A stretch of 64,000 nucleotides of DNA from Tribonema minus (lineage: Eukaryota > Sar > Xanthophyceae > Tribonematales > Tribonemataceae): contig JAFCMP010000028.1 in the NCBI GenBank assembly GCA_017506865.1, positions 186,001 to 250,000 on the forward strand. The letters are read 5' to 3'. The first letter of the stretch is position 1, and every line of letters starts with the position of its first letter. The position numbers were made by a program, and so were the translations under genes. Below the pieces are notes generated by a model. That model saw only the letters and a program-made list of their open reading frames with translations. It made no database searches and was not told the origin of the DNA. Below are positions 46,501 through 57,607 of this stretch, one piece after another.

Positions 46501-49500
46501 AATTGTTCTTCACGGCCCTCCAAATGGCGCTGTGAATCCATCTGCAATATGCCACAACATTCATGTGTTTTTCTTTTCATCCATATTCACGCAAAAAACG
46601 GCTGCGCAGAACGGCCGTAATACCTGAACCATCTGCGCTGAATCATTTCTGAATCACACGATATGCCTACATCTATACTTTGATTCTCACCCACAGGTAT
46701 GCTCCGCTCACGCCATGACAAATCGACGGGATGTGCAAGTGTGCACCTTGACTCTACAGTAGCCCTTCCCCACTTCATATCCTCAATTTCAAGGTCTTCA
46801 TTCAGAATGCAATGTTACATTGACACACAGCTTTTTGTTCCTCAAACTGCGCCCGCAGATTCTATGCTCCAACCGCTGGCACGATAAAGATTGCTGGCAT
46901 CGACAACTGTGCACCTTGACTCTACTGTGATAACTGCTAATAACTGGCGTCTGCGCGCATCCCCATATCCTCTACTTCAAGGTCTTCATTGCATGCAACT
47001 TTACGTTGAAACAAGCTCTATGTTCCTCAACCTGCTCCCGCAGGTTCTATGTCCCGATCGCCGGCACTATAAAGATTGCCAGCATCAACAACTGTGCACC
47101 TTAAACTACAGTTGTAACTGCCTAGCACCTCTTCTCTTAAAATATCATCTATTTCTTAAGAGTCTTCATTCAACATTGAGTTATACATTGACACATGCTT
47201 CTTGTTCCTCAACCTGCTCCCGCAGGTTCTATGTCCCGATTGCTGGCACTATAAAGATTGACGGCATCGACATGCGCGACATCGACCGCACGTGGCTCGT
47301 GCAGCAAGTGGCACTGGTGGGACAAAATCCAGCCCTGTTTAGCGGCACCATAGCCTCAAATATCGCCTACGGAGCGGTGCCACGGGGCGGCAGTGCTCGG
47401 GCACTTCAAGGAGGTGACGTGCCGCTGAATGGGGCCACCATGGAGGAGGTGATTGCGGCGGCGAAGCAGGCCAACGCCCACGACTTCATCATGCAGGTGC
47501 GTCACTGCTCTGTTGAAAATGAGATCATCAGTGGGGAGAGTCACGTCCATTCCCGGCGGCAGGGCCAGCAGAACTATGTCGAGTGGACTCAGCAGCGTAG
47601 GGCTTGAAGTAGGCAATGACATACATGCCACATGGGGTATGCTAGGGGATATTTAAGCGGGGATAGCAGGACACCGAGAGAGCGCCACACACACTGCGGT
47701 GCGCCAGTCACTTTTGATGCATGCATCTTCATCTTGCCCACACAGGCGTGAAAAGCTTGCCTCAGAGATTGGTATTGATTGTTGGTGGCCATGTATGCTA
47801 CTTCAAGTCGTTCGAAGTGCCAAGCTATGTGGCACAATCACGTGAACTTGAGTGTGCAGCCTGCTGCCATGTTCAGGCCTTGTGAGGTGACTGACGCCTT
47901 AAGGTTAGAGCTCTACGCCTGCAAGCAAACTCTATTGCTGGATCTGCGGATCAGGCAGGACCAAAAAGCAATTCCTTACAACCCATTGCGTCGTCTTCAC
48001 TCCGAGGCGACTAGACCATGATGCTCCTGCGCTGCCAACGTGCTGCACACTGCAATTCCTCCCTGTGAATTCGCGGACTCCGCTTGGTGTGGATGTTGCA
48101 AGCGGTAAGGTCGAGGTTAGGGTTAGGGTTAGGGTCAGGGTTAGGTGCACATAGTCATGTGGAAGCGCGGTAGTGGCTTCCTAGGGTTACTTGCAACATG
48201 TGGGATTGGCCCCTTGCATCTGTTTCAGGACTGCACGCTCAGAGGGCACCAAAGAAACTTTGTAAACTTGTGAGAAGGTGTTGACGGCCTGTCCAACGGA
48301 GGTGTGAGCTTCAGCACACTGCTACGTGCAGTTGTTCAGCTCGTTTAGTGATGGGCAGCCAACATGTTTGCACGTGACGTCTCAACACTCGTTATGGTTC
48401 TGCATTCCCTTGTGGTAGCAGCTGATGGCAGGTTTTTCATCGGTCACTCCGCATGTATGTTCCTCTACTGTGAGTATCCCATTCTACAACACTGAACTTT
48501 CACAACTCTTCACACGACACTTCACATGTACCTGTATGCTGGTATGTATGCAGTTTCCTCAGGGGTATGACACCCCTGTAGGCGAGGGCGGTGCTCAGCT
48601 AAGTGGGGGGCAGCGCCAGCGGGTAGCCATCGCACGAGCTATCCTCAAGGATGCGCGCATACTAGTGCTCGACGAGGTACGCCAATGACAACTAGGGTTA
48701 GGGTCAGGATTCGGGCAGGGGTAGGGTTAGGATTAGGCCTCTGAGTCCTGATGAAAATCTCAGTGTGTTTGCCAAGTGTCGCATGTTAGCAAGTACACGG
48801 GCCATCGGAAAGGTGAAGGATTGGGTTAAGTCAGGCTTAGGGATGTATGTACGGATGTGCATTCTATGCTGTGTACATTAACCCTGGTGCCATCAGTCCC
48901 AGACATACCTGTGACCTTCTGTAAAAGTATTGGTTCGGCAGACCAGTGCACTGCTGCTGAGCACTTATACACCTGCATGCGTGAATGTGTGAAGGCATAT
49001 ATGTATTGCTGCTCGGCCTTGTCTATTCCGATCTATGCTGCGCCCGGCAATCAGCGCTACGGCAGAGGTCCTGATGATCAGGCCGTTATTGCATGAAACG
49101 GAGGCACCAAACAATCATTTGGGTTTCAGGACCACTACACACTCGCATGATCTGCACAGTACGTTTAATATGTCGTTGTGGTAACTGTAATCACCCCCCC
49201 CCCCCCCCCCCCCCCTCCCTCCCAATAACCTTGCAACCATGGAAAGAATTGCCACAGCGCTTAACCCCCCCCCCAAAAGTCTCATTCCTCTCTGGTACCT
49301 GTACCATTCCTACCCACCTACCTACCCCAGGCGACGAGCGCCCTTCACACGCAAAGCGAAGTACAAGGGGCACTAGATCACAACGCTGGCATGTTAGTTA
49401 CATTGTCACTGCAATGGATGCGTCGTTGACATCCGTGCCTTGGCACACTTGAAGTTCAACTGCCTTCTCCCCCCCCCCCCCTTCCCTAAGTAAATGTCTC

Positions 49501-49798
49501 CAACCTTTCTGGTACCTGCACCCCTTGCTACCTTACCTACCTACCCCAGGCAACGAGCGCCCTTGACGCGCAGAGCGAAGCCCTCGTCCAAGAGGCCCTG
49601 GAACGGCTCATGCAGGGAAGAACAGTCCTGGTGATCGCCCACAGACTGAGCACTGTGGTCAGCGCCGACAAGATCTGCGTCATCGGCTCAGGAATGGTCC
49701 TGGAAGAGGGTTCTCACAAGGAACTGGTCATGCGCGGCGGGGCGTACACAGAGCTCATGAAGACGCAAGTCAAGAGCTACAGCGTCATGGAGTCCTGA
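40594..49798 (+). CDS. ABCB-type half ABC transporter, probably plastid-targeted (8 exons)
   Basis: Exons: 40594-41268, 41755-42009, 43244-43430, 44141-44316 (5' edge uncertain), 45451-45751, 47226-47496, 48554-48676, 49550-49798, about 750 residues. One transmembrane domain precedes one ATPase domain, the layout of B-family exporters that work as dimers. Membrane stretches are visible around [56 protein letters not shown] and [14 protein letters not shown]. The ATPase is complete: Walker [11 protein letters not shown]-loop [13 protein letters not shown], signature LSGGQRQR, Walker B ILVLDEATSALD and H-loop [11 protein letters not shown]. The N-terminus ([20 protein letters not shown] then CLGF) resembles a signal peptide followed by a Ser/Arg/Ala-rich transit-like segment, suggesting a plastid membrane (inference). 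Substrate unknown. Exon 5 is 301 bases where 302 or 299 is needed; the shift lies in C-runs at about 45533-45556. Confidence 0.92.
42169..42358 (+). repeat. Two echoes of ABC transporter exon-2 tail
   Basis: The exon-2 end (41950-42009) is repeated at 42169-42223 and 42296-42358, each followed by a GT donor (GTGAGG and GTGTTG). The second copy keeps the frame and encodes [20 protein letters not shown] beside the original [20 protein letters not shown]. The first has a 1-base shift. Confidence 0.93.
43540..43795 (+). repeat. Echoes of ABC transporter exon-3 tail
   Basis: The exon-3 end (CTGGAGGCGTGCAATAGGGC ... TTCTTTCAG|GTATG) is echoed at about 43548-43606 (CTGGAGGTGTGCAACAGAGC ... TTCTCTCAG|GTACA), keeping the donor. 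A weaker third copy lies near 43728-43780 (GTGAAATAGGGACG ... TTTTTCAAGTG). Confidence 0.85.
44424..44460 (+). repeat. Echo of ABC transporter exon-4 tail
   Basis: TTTGCCATTCAG|GTGACCCGC at the exon-4 donor (44305-44325) recurs as TTTGCTGTTCAG|GTGACCCGC near 44428-44448, with the donor intact. Confidence 0.85.
44995..45365 (+). repeat. Three echoes of ABC transporter exon-5 head
   Basis: Acceptor plus exon-5 start recur at 45026 (GGCTTCAACTACTCTCTTGC), 45156 (weak) and 45287. The 45287 copy is long and in frame ([20 protein letters not shown] versus the real [20 protein letters not shown] at 45451). Upstream CACCGCA...TGCACGCTGCGCAG strings are repeated with each copy. Confidence 0.92.
45752..46040 (+). 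repeat. Echoes of ABC transporter exon-5 donor region
   Basis: CTGCTCAGCAGGTGAAGTAG at the exon-5 donor recurs as CTGCTCAGCAAGTGAAGTGG at about 45812. Both are followed by GGCATGTCAAC(T/C)TCAACGA. Weaker traces lie near 45880 and 46012 (TCCTCAGCAGGTAGGTAGG). Confidence 0.8.
46683..47225 (+). repeat. Three tandem echoes of ABC transporter exon-6 head (about 180-bp unit)
   Basis: Acceptor plus the first 45 or so bases of exon 6 recur at about 46687, 46863 and 47045, before the real exon at 47226 (spacings 176, 182 and 181 bp). The 47045 copy reads GTTCTATGTCCCGATCGCCG and encodes [14 protein letters not shown]. The shared intronic part of the unit includes CAACTGTGCACCTT and TTCCTCAACCTGCTCCCGCAG-like ends. 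Confidence 0.93.
49190..49375 (+). repeat. Echo of ABC transporter exon-8 head with poly-C tract
   Basis: ACCCCAG|GCGACGAGCGCCCTTC at 49323-49345 matches the real exon-8 start ACCCCAG|GCAACGAGCGCCCTTG (49550), 219 bp downstream. A preceding C-run, TCTGGTACCTG and CCTACCTACC strings are repeated too. The echo reads [15 protein letters not shown] sequence with substitutions and then breaks. Confidence 0.88.
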
Positions 49799-51853
49799 TG
49801 CGCGAGGTTCAAGTCTTCATGATCGTGATCAGGGATTCACGATCAGGGATTCATGATCGTGAGATGGGCCGGCGACCGGCATATGATTTTGGAGCGCGAA
49901 GTCGCAGGGCGACTGCCTGTTCTAGGCATTCGTAGCGCGGCTGCTCAAAAGTGCGATGGCGTAACATGTGCCCGTTTACTTGCACTATGTTGAAGGGATG
50001 TGACGATGGCCGTGAGCTGAGCCTGCTGAGCATCCACTCGCCATCATGTGTTTCAGCAAAGGCGCCTGGCAAAGGGTGAAACAAGCGGATTTTTGTCCTG
50101 AGCACTGCTGCAGCCTGCGCGCAGCCGTGTCCGAGGTTCCGAGGCTCTCACTGCATCAGTTCCCCTTGAAGTTTCCCCTTGTCGTCATGCGCAGCCAGAG
50201 AATAGATGTGCTCTTGCAGATGTTGTTGAAGTGCCTGTGAGCAGCTGTGGATTTTGCTACAGTGCCATAGCAGCAATCGCGTACGGGGGCTCTTCGTAGG
50301 CGGCTCTGGTGCTAATGCACTTTCCTCGCACATGCATGATGTGGCTTCTGCTTGTCCCCTACTGTTGCCGTGGGATCCAGGCTCAGGCATTTGTGCAGAC
50401 GTATGTTCTGCATGTGTTTTTCCGGTCGAGCTGTTGCTATGGTGGACACCACGTTATGTGCAAATCCTATACTTCTGTGTGTCAAAGCAGCCATTTGGTG
50501 CTTATCCTGGCATTTGATGTTAGCGTTGGTCTGCATGGATGGCGCGAGGCATTTATCCGCTGATGTAGACTCAAACCCTGCGCATCAGTGCTGAACCTAG
50601 CCCGAAGCCAAGCTAGTAGCTACATCTCCCAGCACGTCATGGGCATGGCGTTCATGTTGGCATGCATGTATGGCGCAGTAGCCGGGTTAGGGTTAGGGTA
50701 TCTGGCCTGTGCGCATTTGACTGGCTGTAAGCGCAGACCAGCCGTGAATAAGATTTGAGCAACTTCAAACTTACAAAACACGTGGAGCTCAGAAACATGT
50801 TGATAAACGTTTTTTTTCTTGACTGCAACAGCTGACACCAGGGCACAATTGAACAATCAATCGCAGTCTCGCGGTTGCAAAACTGTGTGTGATTCTGAAG
50901 CAAATGCAGCTTTGGTGAGTCGTGGAAGCCACATTTCTTCAAAAAGCAGCCAACATTACGCTTTGACTCATGCATTGATGATGCAGATATCATGTAGCAA
51001 AGTTTGAAGGCAGGACACACCTGTATGATAACGGTTTTGAAGTGCTCACATAACAGTCAGAGCACACGCACACGAACACAGACAGTTATGGTGAACCACA
51101 GCACATGCACACAGGGGGAAAATGCTGATTTCAGCCCAGGCACTGAGACAAACTACTGGGGAAGAGTTCGCAACAATGCGCAGCAAGGCTTGCCATTGTA
51201 GGTGGAGCTGGCCTCTCAGACATTACAAACATCACCAAACATCATCTTGATGGAAAGTGCCAAGGCCACCCACGCAGGAACTGCAGGCTCGACTGCCCAC
51301 ATCTGCAAGGCGATTGCTACACACCCGTGTGTGTGCCTTCAGCGAGGCTGCCAAGCTTCATCCATCGTCTATGGTTCAGGGCCTCCGTAGATCTTTAGAC
51401 GCAACTTCAACATCTGACTTCTGAAGGCACTTGTCAGAGGAAATGCTCGAGTGCAATCCTTAGTAGTGTACATCTTGGCAGGCGCCTCAGGCCAGGCAGC
51501 TTGGCCTGGCCGTTGCAGCTGAGCACTGTGCTACTACAGTGCTCAACCGCAACTCCGTGCGAGTTCAGCTGTCAGAATGACCATACATCACCAAGAAAGA
51601 CAGACGTGGCTACCCACAATTGTGGCTACAAGCGGAGCAAAGCCGACTGCTGCAGCTGTCGCCGCTCCCGGTGAGCTCAGCCTTTCCTGTGTCACTACTG
51701 TCTACCATCACTGCTGCTGCTGCTTACTGCTGCCGCAACACTCAAGACGTGCAGCATCATGCTGCTGCTGCTGATGCCAAGAAACTGCGACGAGCAGCAA
51801 GCCCAAATCAAACAAAAAATGCAGCGGCAGAGTGACTTCCGACCCCCCCCCCC
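49799..51853. other. Convergent intergenic region, no gene seen
   Basis: Between the ABC transporter and the secreted-protein gene, which converge. Just after the ABC stop is a small inverted/tandem block built on CACGATCAGGGATT and TCATGATCGTGA (49818-49866) that could form a hairpin in the 3' UTR. TTAGGG-type repeats lie at 50684-50700. No spliced or long coding signal was found. Confidence 0.5.
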
Positions 51854-54800
51854 TTACTCAACAAACGTGAGCTTGTATGTCACAGGTCCCGCTTCAAACC
51901 CCTCTATGATGCCGTGTATGCCGACTTCTATCGTCCCTGGCCCCTCAATTTCCACCATATAGGCAACCGCTGCGGAGCATCCGTAGAATGGCGGTTTGAT
52001 CTTGCCATGCGGCTCCCCAGGGGGATACACTGTTGGAGTCACGTGTGGCGCAATGTAGGAGACTTGGTACTCGTCGGTGGTCAGAGTGAACTTTGACTGA
52101 GCAATGCTGCGCTTGTTGAGCGTTGACTCAAGGGTGCTGGCGTCGAGCGCTGCTTGGAAGATGGCCACGGCGCCGCCGCTGTCGAGCTCGTCATTGAAGC
52201 ACGAGTCCTACAGCGGCAGGCAGAGGGCACAATCAATCAGTGCATACGTAAATGGTATTCGTGTAATTGAAGCATGGCATATATAGCCCTGATGTCTAGA
52301 TGGCAACACAAGTAAGTATGACTTGATTCTTGTACTTTGCCACAGGTCCTGCAGTGGCAGGCAGAGGGCACACTTTGAAGCACTTGCCAGACTGTGCATC
52401 GATGTCGATTAGTGTTGCTGTCAGCCACGTGGAAGGATGTCCGGGCCCTTGAACCTCCCCCTTCATATACCACCTAATGAAGTAAAAAGCAGAGGGCACA
52501 ACTCGTCAATGCATGCTTCAATGATGTACTTGAAGCATGGCACATGTGAACCTGATGTGCAGATGGCGATCGAAGTACTTCAAGTATGACTCGATTCTTG
52601 CACTCTGCCTCTACAGTGGCAGGCAGAGGGCACAACTCGTCAACGCATACTGCAATGGTGATGAATGGTATTCATGAATCTGAAGTATGGTACGTGTGGC
52701 CCCTGACGTCTAGATGGCAAACAAAGTACTTCGACGGGGGCACATGGAGGAGGACGTAGGGGAGGACCCCGAGATGCCATTTGGCGGCGGTGGCGTTTGA
52801 GTGGTTGTCGTTGCGACACTTTCAGACTGTCATACGACATGTATATTCCTTACAGCTAGGTGCCAATCATCTGGGCTTTTTCGCGCCCTGAGCGAGAATT
52901 AATAGAAAGTACTTCGACTTTGACCTGGTTCTTGCACTCTGCCTCTACAGTGGTATCACACATTTGTGAAGAACATTCTTGCATGATGCCTACATGACGT
53001 ACTAAGCAGCACACCTCTTCGCAGGACTTCAGCCCAAAGCACATACAATTACATGCTTGTACAAAGTGTGTCCGCTGTACATTGCATGCGTCAAAAAAAC
53101 ATTGCACTGCTTTAGTAACACAAAGCGGCAGGCAGAGGTCATACTTGTCAGACTGTGCACGATGCGGTGGCAATGGTATCAACCACTTGGGAAGTAGTCT
53201 GGGCCCTTCAACCTCCATCTCCATGCACAACTCGAGTGATCATCAATGCATACTGCAATGATGACGATGCCTATGCACTACAGTATAGCCTGATTGTAGG
53301 CTGGATTCATGTGCGGGGCGAACACGATGACTCTCTCTGCAGGCGCAACACCAGCTTCTATGAGCACTGCCTGATCTACTGATGTGATTGGCCAGCGGAA
53401 CATTGCATCTGCACAAACACTTGTTTGCTGCCACACGCACATGTATCGCCTGACCTACGGACCATCGCTGCAAAACTACCTGGGTCATATACGGTTTCTA
53501 CACTCCAATACCTGCCTGAGGCTGTGGCTTCGGTGCATGTATATATCAGTTGCGATTGGTCTCTACACCACAGCACTTGAAGTTCATTGCAGCACTTGAA
53601 CTACGACACTGCGTAGCACTGACCTTGATGAGTTTTTTGCACTCTTTCAGCGACAGTCCCTCGTCTTTGCAGCCGACCGCATCTGCTACGCCGGCATAGT
53701 TGATGATGGGGATGTAGAGATACTGCAGGGGCGGCAACACGTAGAGTGGCATGCAAGTCAACAAATGCTGTGCTTCATGCTAAAGCAGGGCTTCGTGTCA
53801 ACATAACGAATGCGCTATGGTAGTGCGCAAGATTTTTACGTCAGATGATGCCTGCGGCAGCGGCTTTCACGAGCAGCACACATACATCTCCAGTGTTGCA
53901 CGCTGCACATCGTTGCACCGTTTTGTATCATAGAAATTGTACTTGCGCATCGTTGTGTGCAAAGCTGACTCCAAGAGTGCAGTGCGTGGATGCACGGAGC
54001 AGAGGTACCCAGGGATCTTCCCTCTGATGATTATACGCAGGGGATACCATCCACCTTTGAACGTGAGACGGCTAATGATGACCTTACGTGCCGTGCAAAC
54101 TTTAAAGGAAGAGGTAATCTGCACATGCGTGAGCAGTACGAGGCACTAGGTTTGTATGTATATACTTCTTCAAGGTACCATCTACCTACTTGCACCGATC
54201 TTGAAGTTCAGCCTGCTGGTGGATATTGCGCACATCCTCTTGGACTGCATGTACTTGTGTAGGTGTTTGCGTATGCTCTCAGCGAGAAAAACGTGCACAA
54301 GCTCAATAGCAGCATACGTGTTGTATAAAACTCGGCGCAGAAAAGGGTGTCTGCCCCTCAAGTACAAGCAAAAACAGTACTTCTGTAAACCTGCCAAAGT
54401 ACCTTGAACTTCTTGAGGCTGATGGTAGCCTTGCGCACAATCGGCTTCTGCGGCTGCTTTTGTCCGGTGCAGACTAGAGGATGGTCTATGGCCTCCTGGC
54501 CTGTACAGACGGTAGCTCCCAGCAGCAGCAAAGGCTTGGGCTGACCCTCGTCGATGCGCTTTTGGGCGATCGCAGTGGTCAGCCGCAGCGAGAGTCTGCA
54601 GCCAGCACATGCACCCGAAAGAATGTTATGGCGCATCAGCTTCTTTATCTCGCATTGTGTGTAGCGCTGGCGAGCGCGAGCAAGTTGACCAGTTTGCTGA
54701 TGAAAGGAATGCTGCACGAGAACTTCAACTGTCAGTAATGTGCCTTGCGCTGAGCCATGTACACTGCATACCTACGTACATTGTATGAATGTGCAGCAGG

Positions 54801-56462
54801 GGCTAAGAGCAGTCGCGTAGCGTGGGACTGGCGTGCTAACACTTCACACGCTCCTGCAGAACGTTCAGCAAAGCAACTTCAAGCAGACGAGTACTTTGTT
54901 CCCCACAGTATGCACTTGAAGTGCAGCACAAGCGCATTACATTGCCAATGATTACATGGCCATTGCGCCTGCAAGGCAGTCTGCGGCCACAGTAGTGTGC
55001 ATGTCTAACACCGCTCATCAACCTGATCAAGCAAAACGCCTCTAGAGTGAAATTGTGAACTTCTTGCAGAACCCACCATGCTGCCATGTAACAACTCTAA
55101 GAAGATTGTGATTGACCTCACCATCCGTGACAATCGACAGTATGTTCATCATCTTTTTCAGTGTCATGTGTCACTATTTTTAACAGTGTCATGTGCAGCA
55201 GATAATTATAGATGCACACTCACTTGTTTTCATTTGTTCTTGCCACATATGACCAGAATTCACTTCCGTATTCACTCAGTGTCTTGCCATTGACAACTTC
55301 GGCTGGAGCCAAAATCCTGAAGCAAACATGATGGCAACAAACACAGACCGCATTAGAAGTGACAGTTACGGCAGTTGCAACATGCATATAGATTCTGACA
55401 AAAACCCAGCATGTAGGCCAATGTCAAGGTCACGGGGTCAACTTCAGGGCCTGCGACAGCACTATTGTCAAATGCGGATTGACGACATGATGCACCCGCA
55501 TGCGCAATTGATTTTATAGCTTGACCACTCCCAAAACTACAATCTTCTGATGTCAGAGCCTGATTGTCTCCTGCCTGTGACAGCTTCTGGACAACTGTTC
55601 ATGCAACACAACCTGCTTCAGATTCTGTAACAATGTTGAATCAGATTTCAACACTGGTGGTGTAGAAACAGGATGTGCTGCAAGCTTTCAAGCACTTGAA
55701 AGTGAAGATGAAACAAGAAGAAAAGTGGCAGGGCACCCAGTACAGTACTAGATGACTGCTCCATATGCTCAAGAGGACGCATGTAAGTATGTGGCAGGTG
55801 GTGCAGATCAGCTTTCAGATTTACATTACCATTACGACTCCGACTGTTCTCATGATGCCGGAATACTGTCCTGTCTTCTAAATGCTGTAAGCTTAGGAGC
55901 TTTGTGTGCAAGCGCAAGTCAGCTTGGTGGCGATGATGCATCAAGCAGCCACAATGACGGGAACCAGATGCTCGACTGTTTGATGTTGCAACGGCATGCA
56001 AGAGTCTCAGAGTGCAGTTAGGATCCACTCGGACTCTTGCGAGGCCACCGCAGTATCAAAGCAGCACACCTTGTGTAGAAGCAGTATGGCATGTGTCCAC
56101 GGAACCGATACTTCAAGTTGACGAACTAACTGCAATGTGTGATCATGCTGGCTCCATGCACACATAATTGTCCGTGCGCATATGGTGCGGCCGTCAGGGC
56201 GTTATTTCTGCTGCAGAATCCACTACTTCAAAGTAGATGTCTAAGCGCCTAGGAGCTGCATCGCAATGATTTCTCGAGACAGAACTGTCACATAATACGG
56301 CATCTCACACTACTCAAGCTGCTACTGATAAAGGTGAATTCTTAAGCCACGTGTTGCAAACCTGTGAGGGGCGCGCTTGGGCTGGTTGGCGCTCTCGCCC
56401 CGGGGGAGACTGGTGAGAACTGCTGAAAGCACTGTGATGACTTGCCACTGTGACAGCTTCAT
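51854..56462 (-). CDS. Secreted protein of unknown function (5 exons)
   Basis: Proposed exons: 56462-56362, 54595-54403, 53722-53624, 52460-52374 and 52207-51854 (stop TAA). Phases agree and give about 277 residues. Exon 1 starts MKLSQWQVITVLSAVLTSLP, a signal peptide with likely cleavage after GESA. Later blocks include IDEGQPKPLLLLGATVC, ATISLKKFK, YLYIPIINYAGVADAVGC, EGLSLKECKKLIK, and a C-terminal domain with PPGEPHGKIKPPFYGCSAA and VEIEGPGTIEVGIHG. Seven or so cysteines are consistent with disulfides in an extracellular or endomembrane protein. I do not recognise the family. Exon 4 is the least certain: a similar but broken sequence at about 53130-53230 is an echo of it. Large introns occupy 54596-56361. 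Confidence 0.6.
52330..53240 (-). repeat. Echo arrays around exons 4 and 5 of the secreted-protein gene
   Basis: The exon-5 acceptor region (plus strand CTACAGCGGCAGGCAGAGG, 52208) is repeated at 52351 (CTGCAGTGGCAGGCAGAGG) and 52612 (CTACAGTGGCAGGCAGAGG), with weaker traces at 52947 and 53124. Copies at 52316-52345 and 52590-52610 share GACT(T/C)GATTCTTG followed by (TA/CA)CT. The block GGGCCCTTGAACCTCC (52444) has a counterpart GGGCCCTTCAACCTCC (53205). Confidence 0.8.
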
Positions 56463-57607
56463 GGTGGTATGTGCCTGTGGCAGAACCAGGTCAAATTGCA
56501 ATGCATGAATGTGTGTGATGCCTCAGGCTGAACAAATACTGTTGGTGCATCGGCTCGCAGGCCTGAGGCCGGCAGCACACTTGTGTACTTGAAGTACTTG
56601 TATTGGGGAGTTATGTTCATAGATGGAATGTTAAACTTAATGTGCAGATTATATTGTAGATTTTAGCTATGACATGCTATGCAATGCTACTATGCAGGCA
56701 AGACTTGCGCGTCAAGACAAGGCTTTCAAAGTTGACATCGGCCTGTGATGTGCTATGGATAGCCCTCTTTGATGTACCGTGCGGCATCGAATCAATGATG
56801 AGCTCGAGCTGTAAGCTAGCAAGTACATTAAGGGACAGTGCGACGAGCCATGGCCCATTCGATACAACACAGTGGAACAGGTGTTTTCACGAGCTTCGAT
56901 GCGCGAGTCGCCCTACAGATCTAGAGGTATGATGCAGGATCCAGCGCGGAAAATGCGGCATACCGCGAAAGGCGATAGCACGCACCTACACAATCAGTAC
57001 ATAAGTTGATGCGAGAGTACTTCACTCATGAGCGAGGCATCGATGCGAGAGTTTCTTTGTCAAGAGCGAGGCGCGGCTCACCTCAACGATGCGACACGCG
57101 TGCAGAGCCTTCGCCCTCTGTTACCGCCCAGAGTTGAAGTGTGCCGGCACGTGAAAAAGGGCAGCACGCCTACGAGACGCAGGTGCACATCTTTCTCTCT
57201 GATGTTCCACATCGAAACTTGCAAGCCCCGAGAGCATTTTCGTCATGGTGACACGGAATTTATTCTGGCGAGATGAAGCTGACTTTCACGGTACCACGTA
57301 CCACTTGCGGTCCCACCACCACTTCGAATGTACGTGATGCACGCAATGTGCCAGTCCGGGGAGGCATGTACATGGTCAGGATTCACTCACGGTGTATGAC
57401 CACCGATGAGCATCACCACTACTGTAATCACATTGTTGCATATGATTACAAGCATATGCCTCGCATGTTAAGCACCACGTATCAATTCGAAGCAAATTGT
57501 TGGGTCATTAAATCAACAAAACAGCACAGGCAGACAGGCATGGGCGCGCACACATCATGTAAAGCCTAGATTGCATTACATACTTGAAGTATTAGGTTAC
57601 CATGCAC
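56463..57607. other. Intergenic region, no confident gene
   Basis: Promoter side of the secreted-protein gene and 3' side of the acetyltransferase gene. Two adjacent open frames on the plus strand (57028-57276, 57273-57569) show no recognisable motif or splice context and are not called. Palindromes GTACTTGAAGTAC (56585-56597) and ATACTTGAAGTAT (57580-57592) occur. Confidence 0.45.

Noticed and set aside
53867..54124. Minus-strand frame containing RKVIISRLTFKGGWYPLR, considered as an exon of the secreted-protein gene
   Set aside because: It cannot be joined in phase between the exons ending at 54403 and starting at 53722, which already join in frame.
55078..55293. Plus-strand frame with a protein-like start (SKKIVIDLTIRDNRQYV)
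   Set aside because: No splice partners or neighbouring exons on that strand. It sits in an intron of the minus-strand gene and soon turns low quality.
55752..56021. 89-residue plus-strand frame inside an intron of the secreted-protein gene
   Set aside because: No motif, no splice context, biased composition; likely chance.
57028..57569. Two adjacent plus-strand frames upstream of the acetyltransferase stop
   Set aside because: No recognisable motif or convincing gene structure; comparable to chance frames elsewhere in the window.
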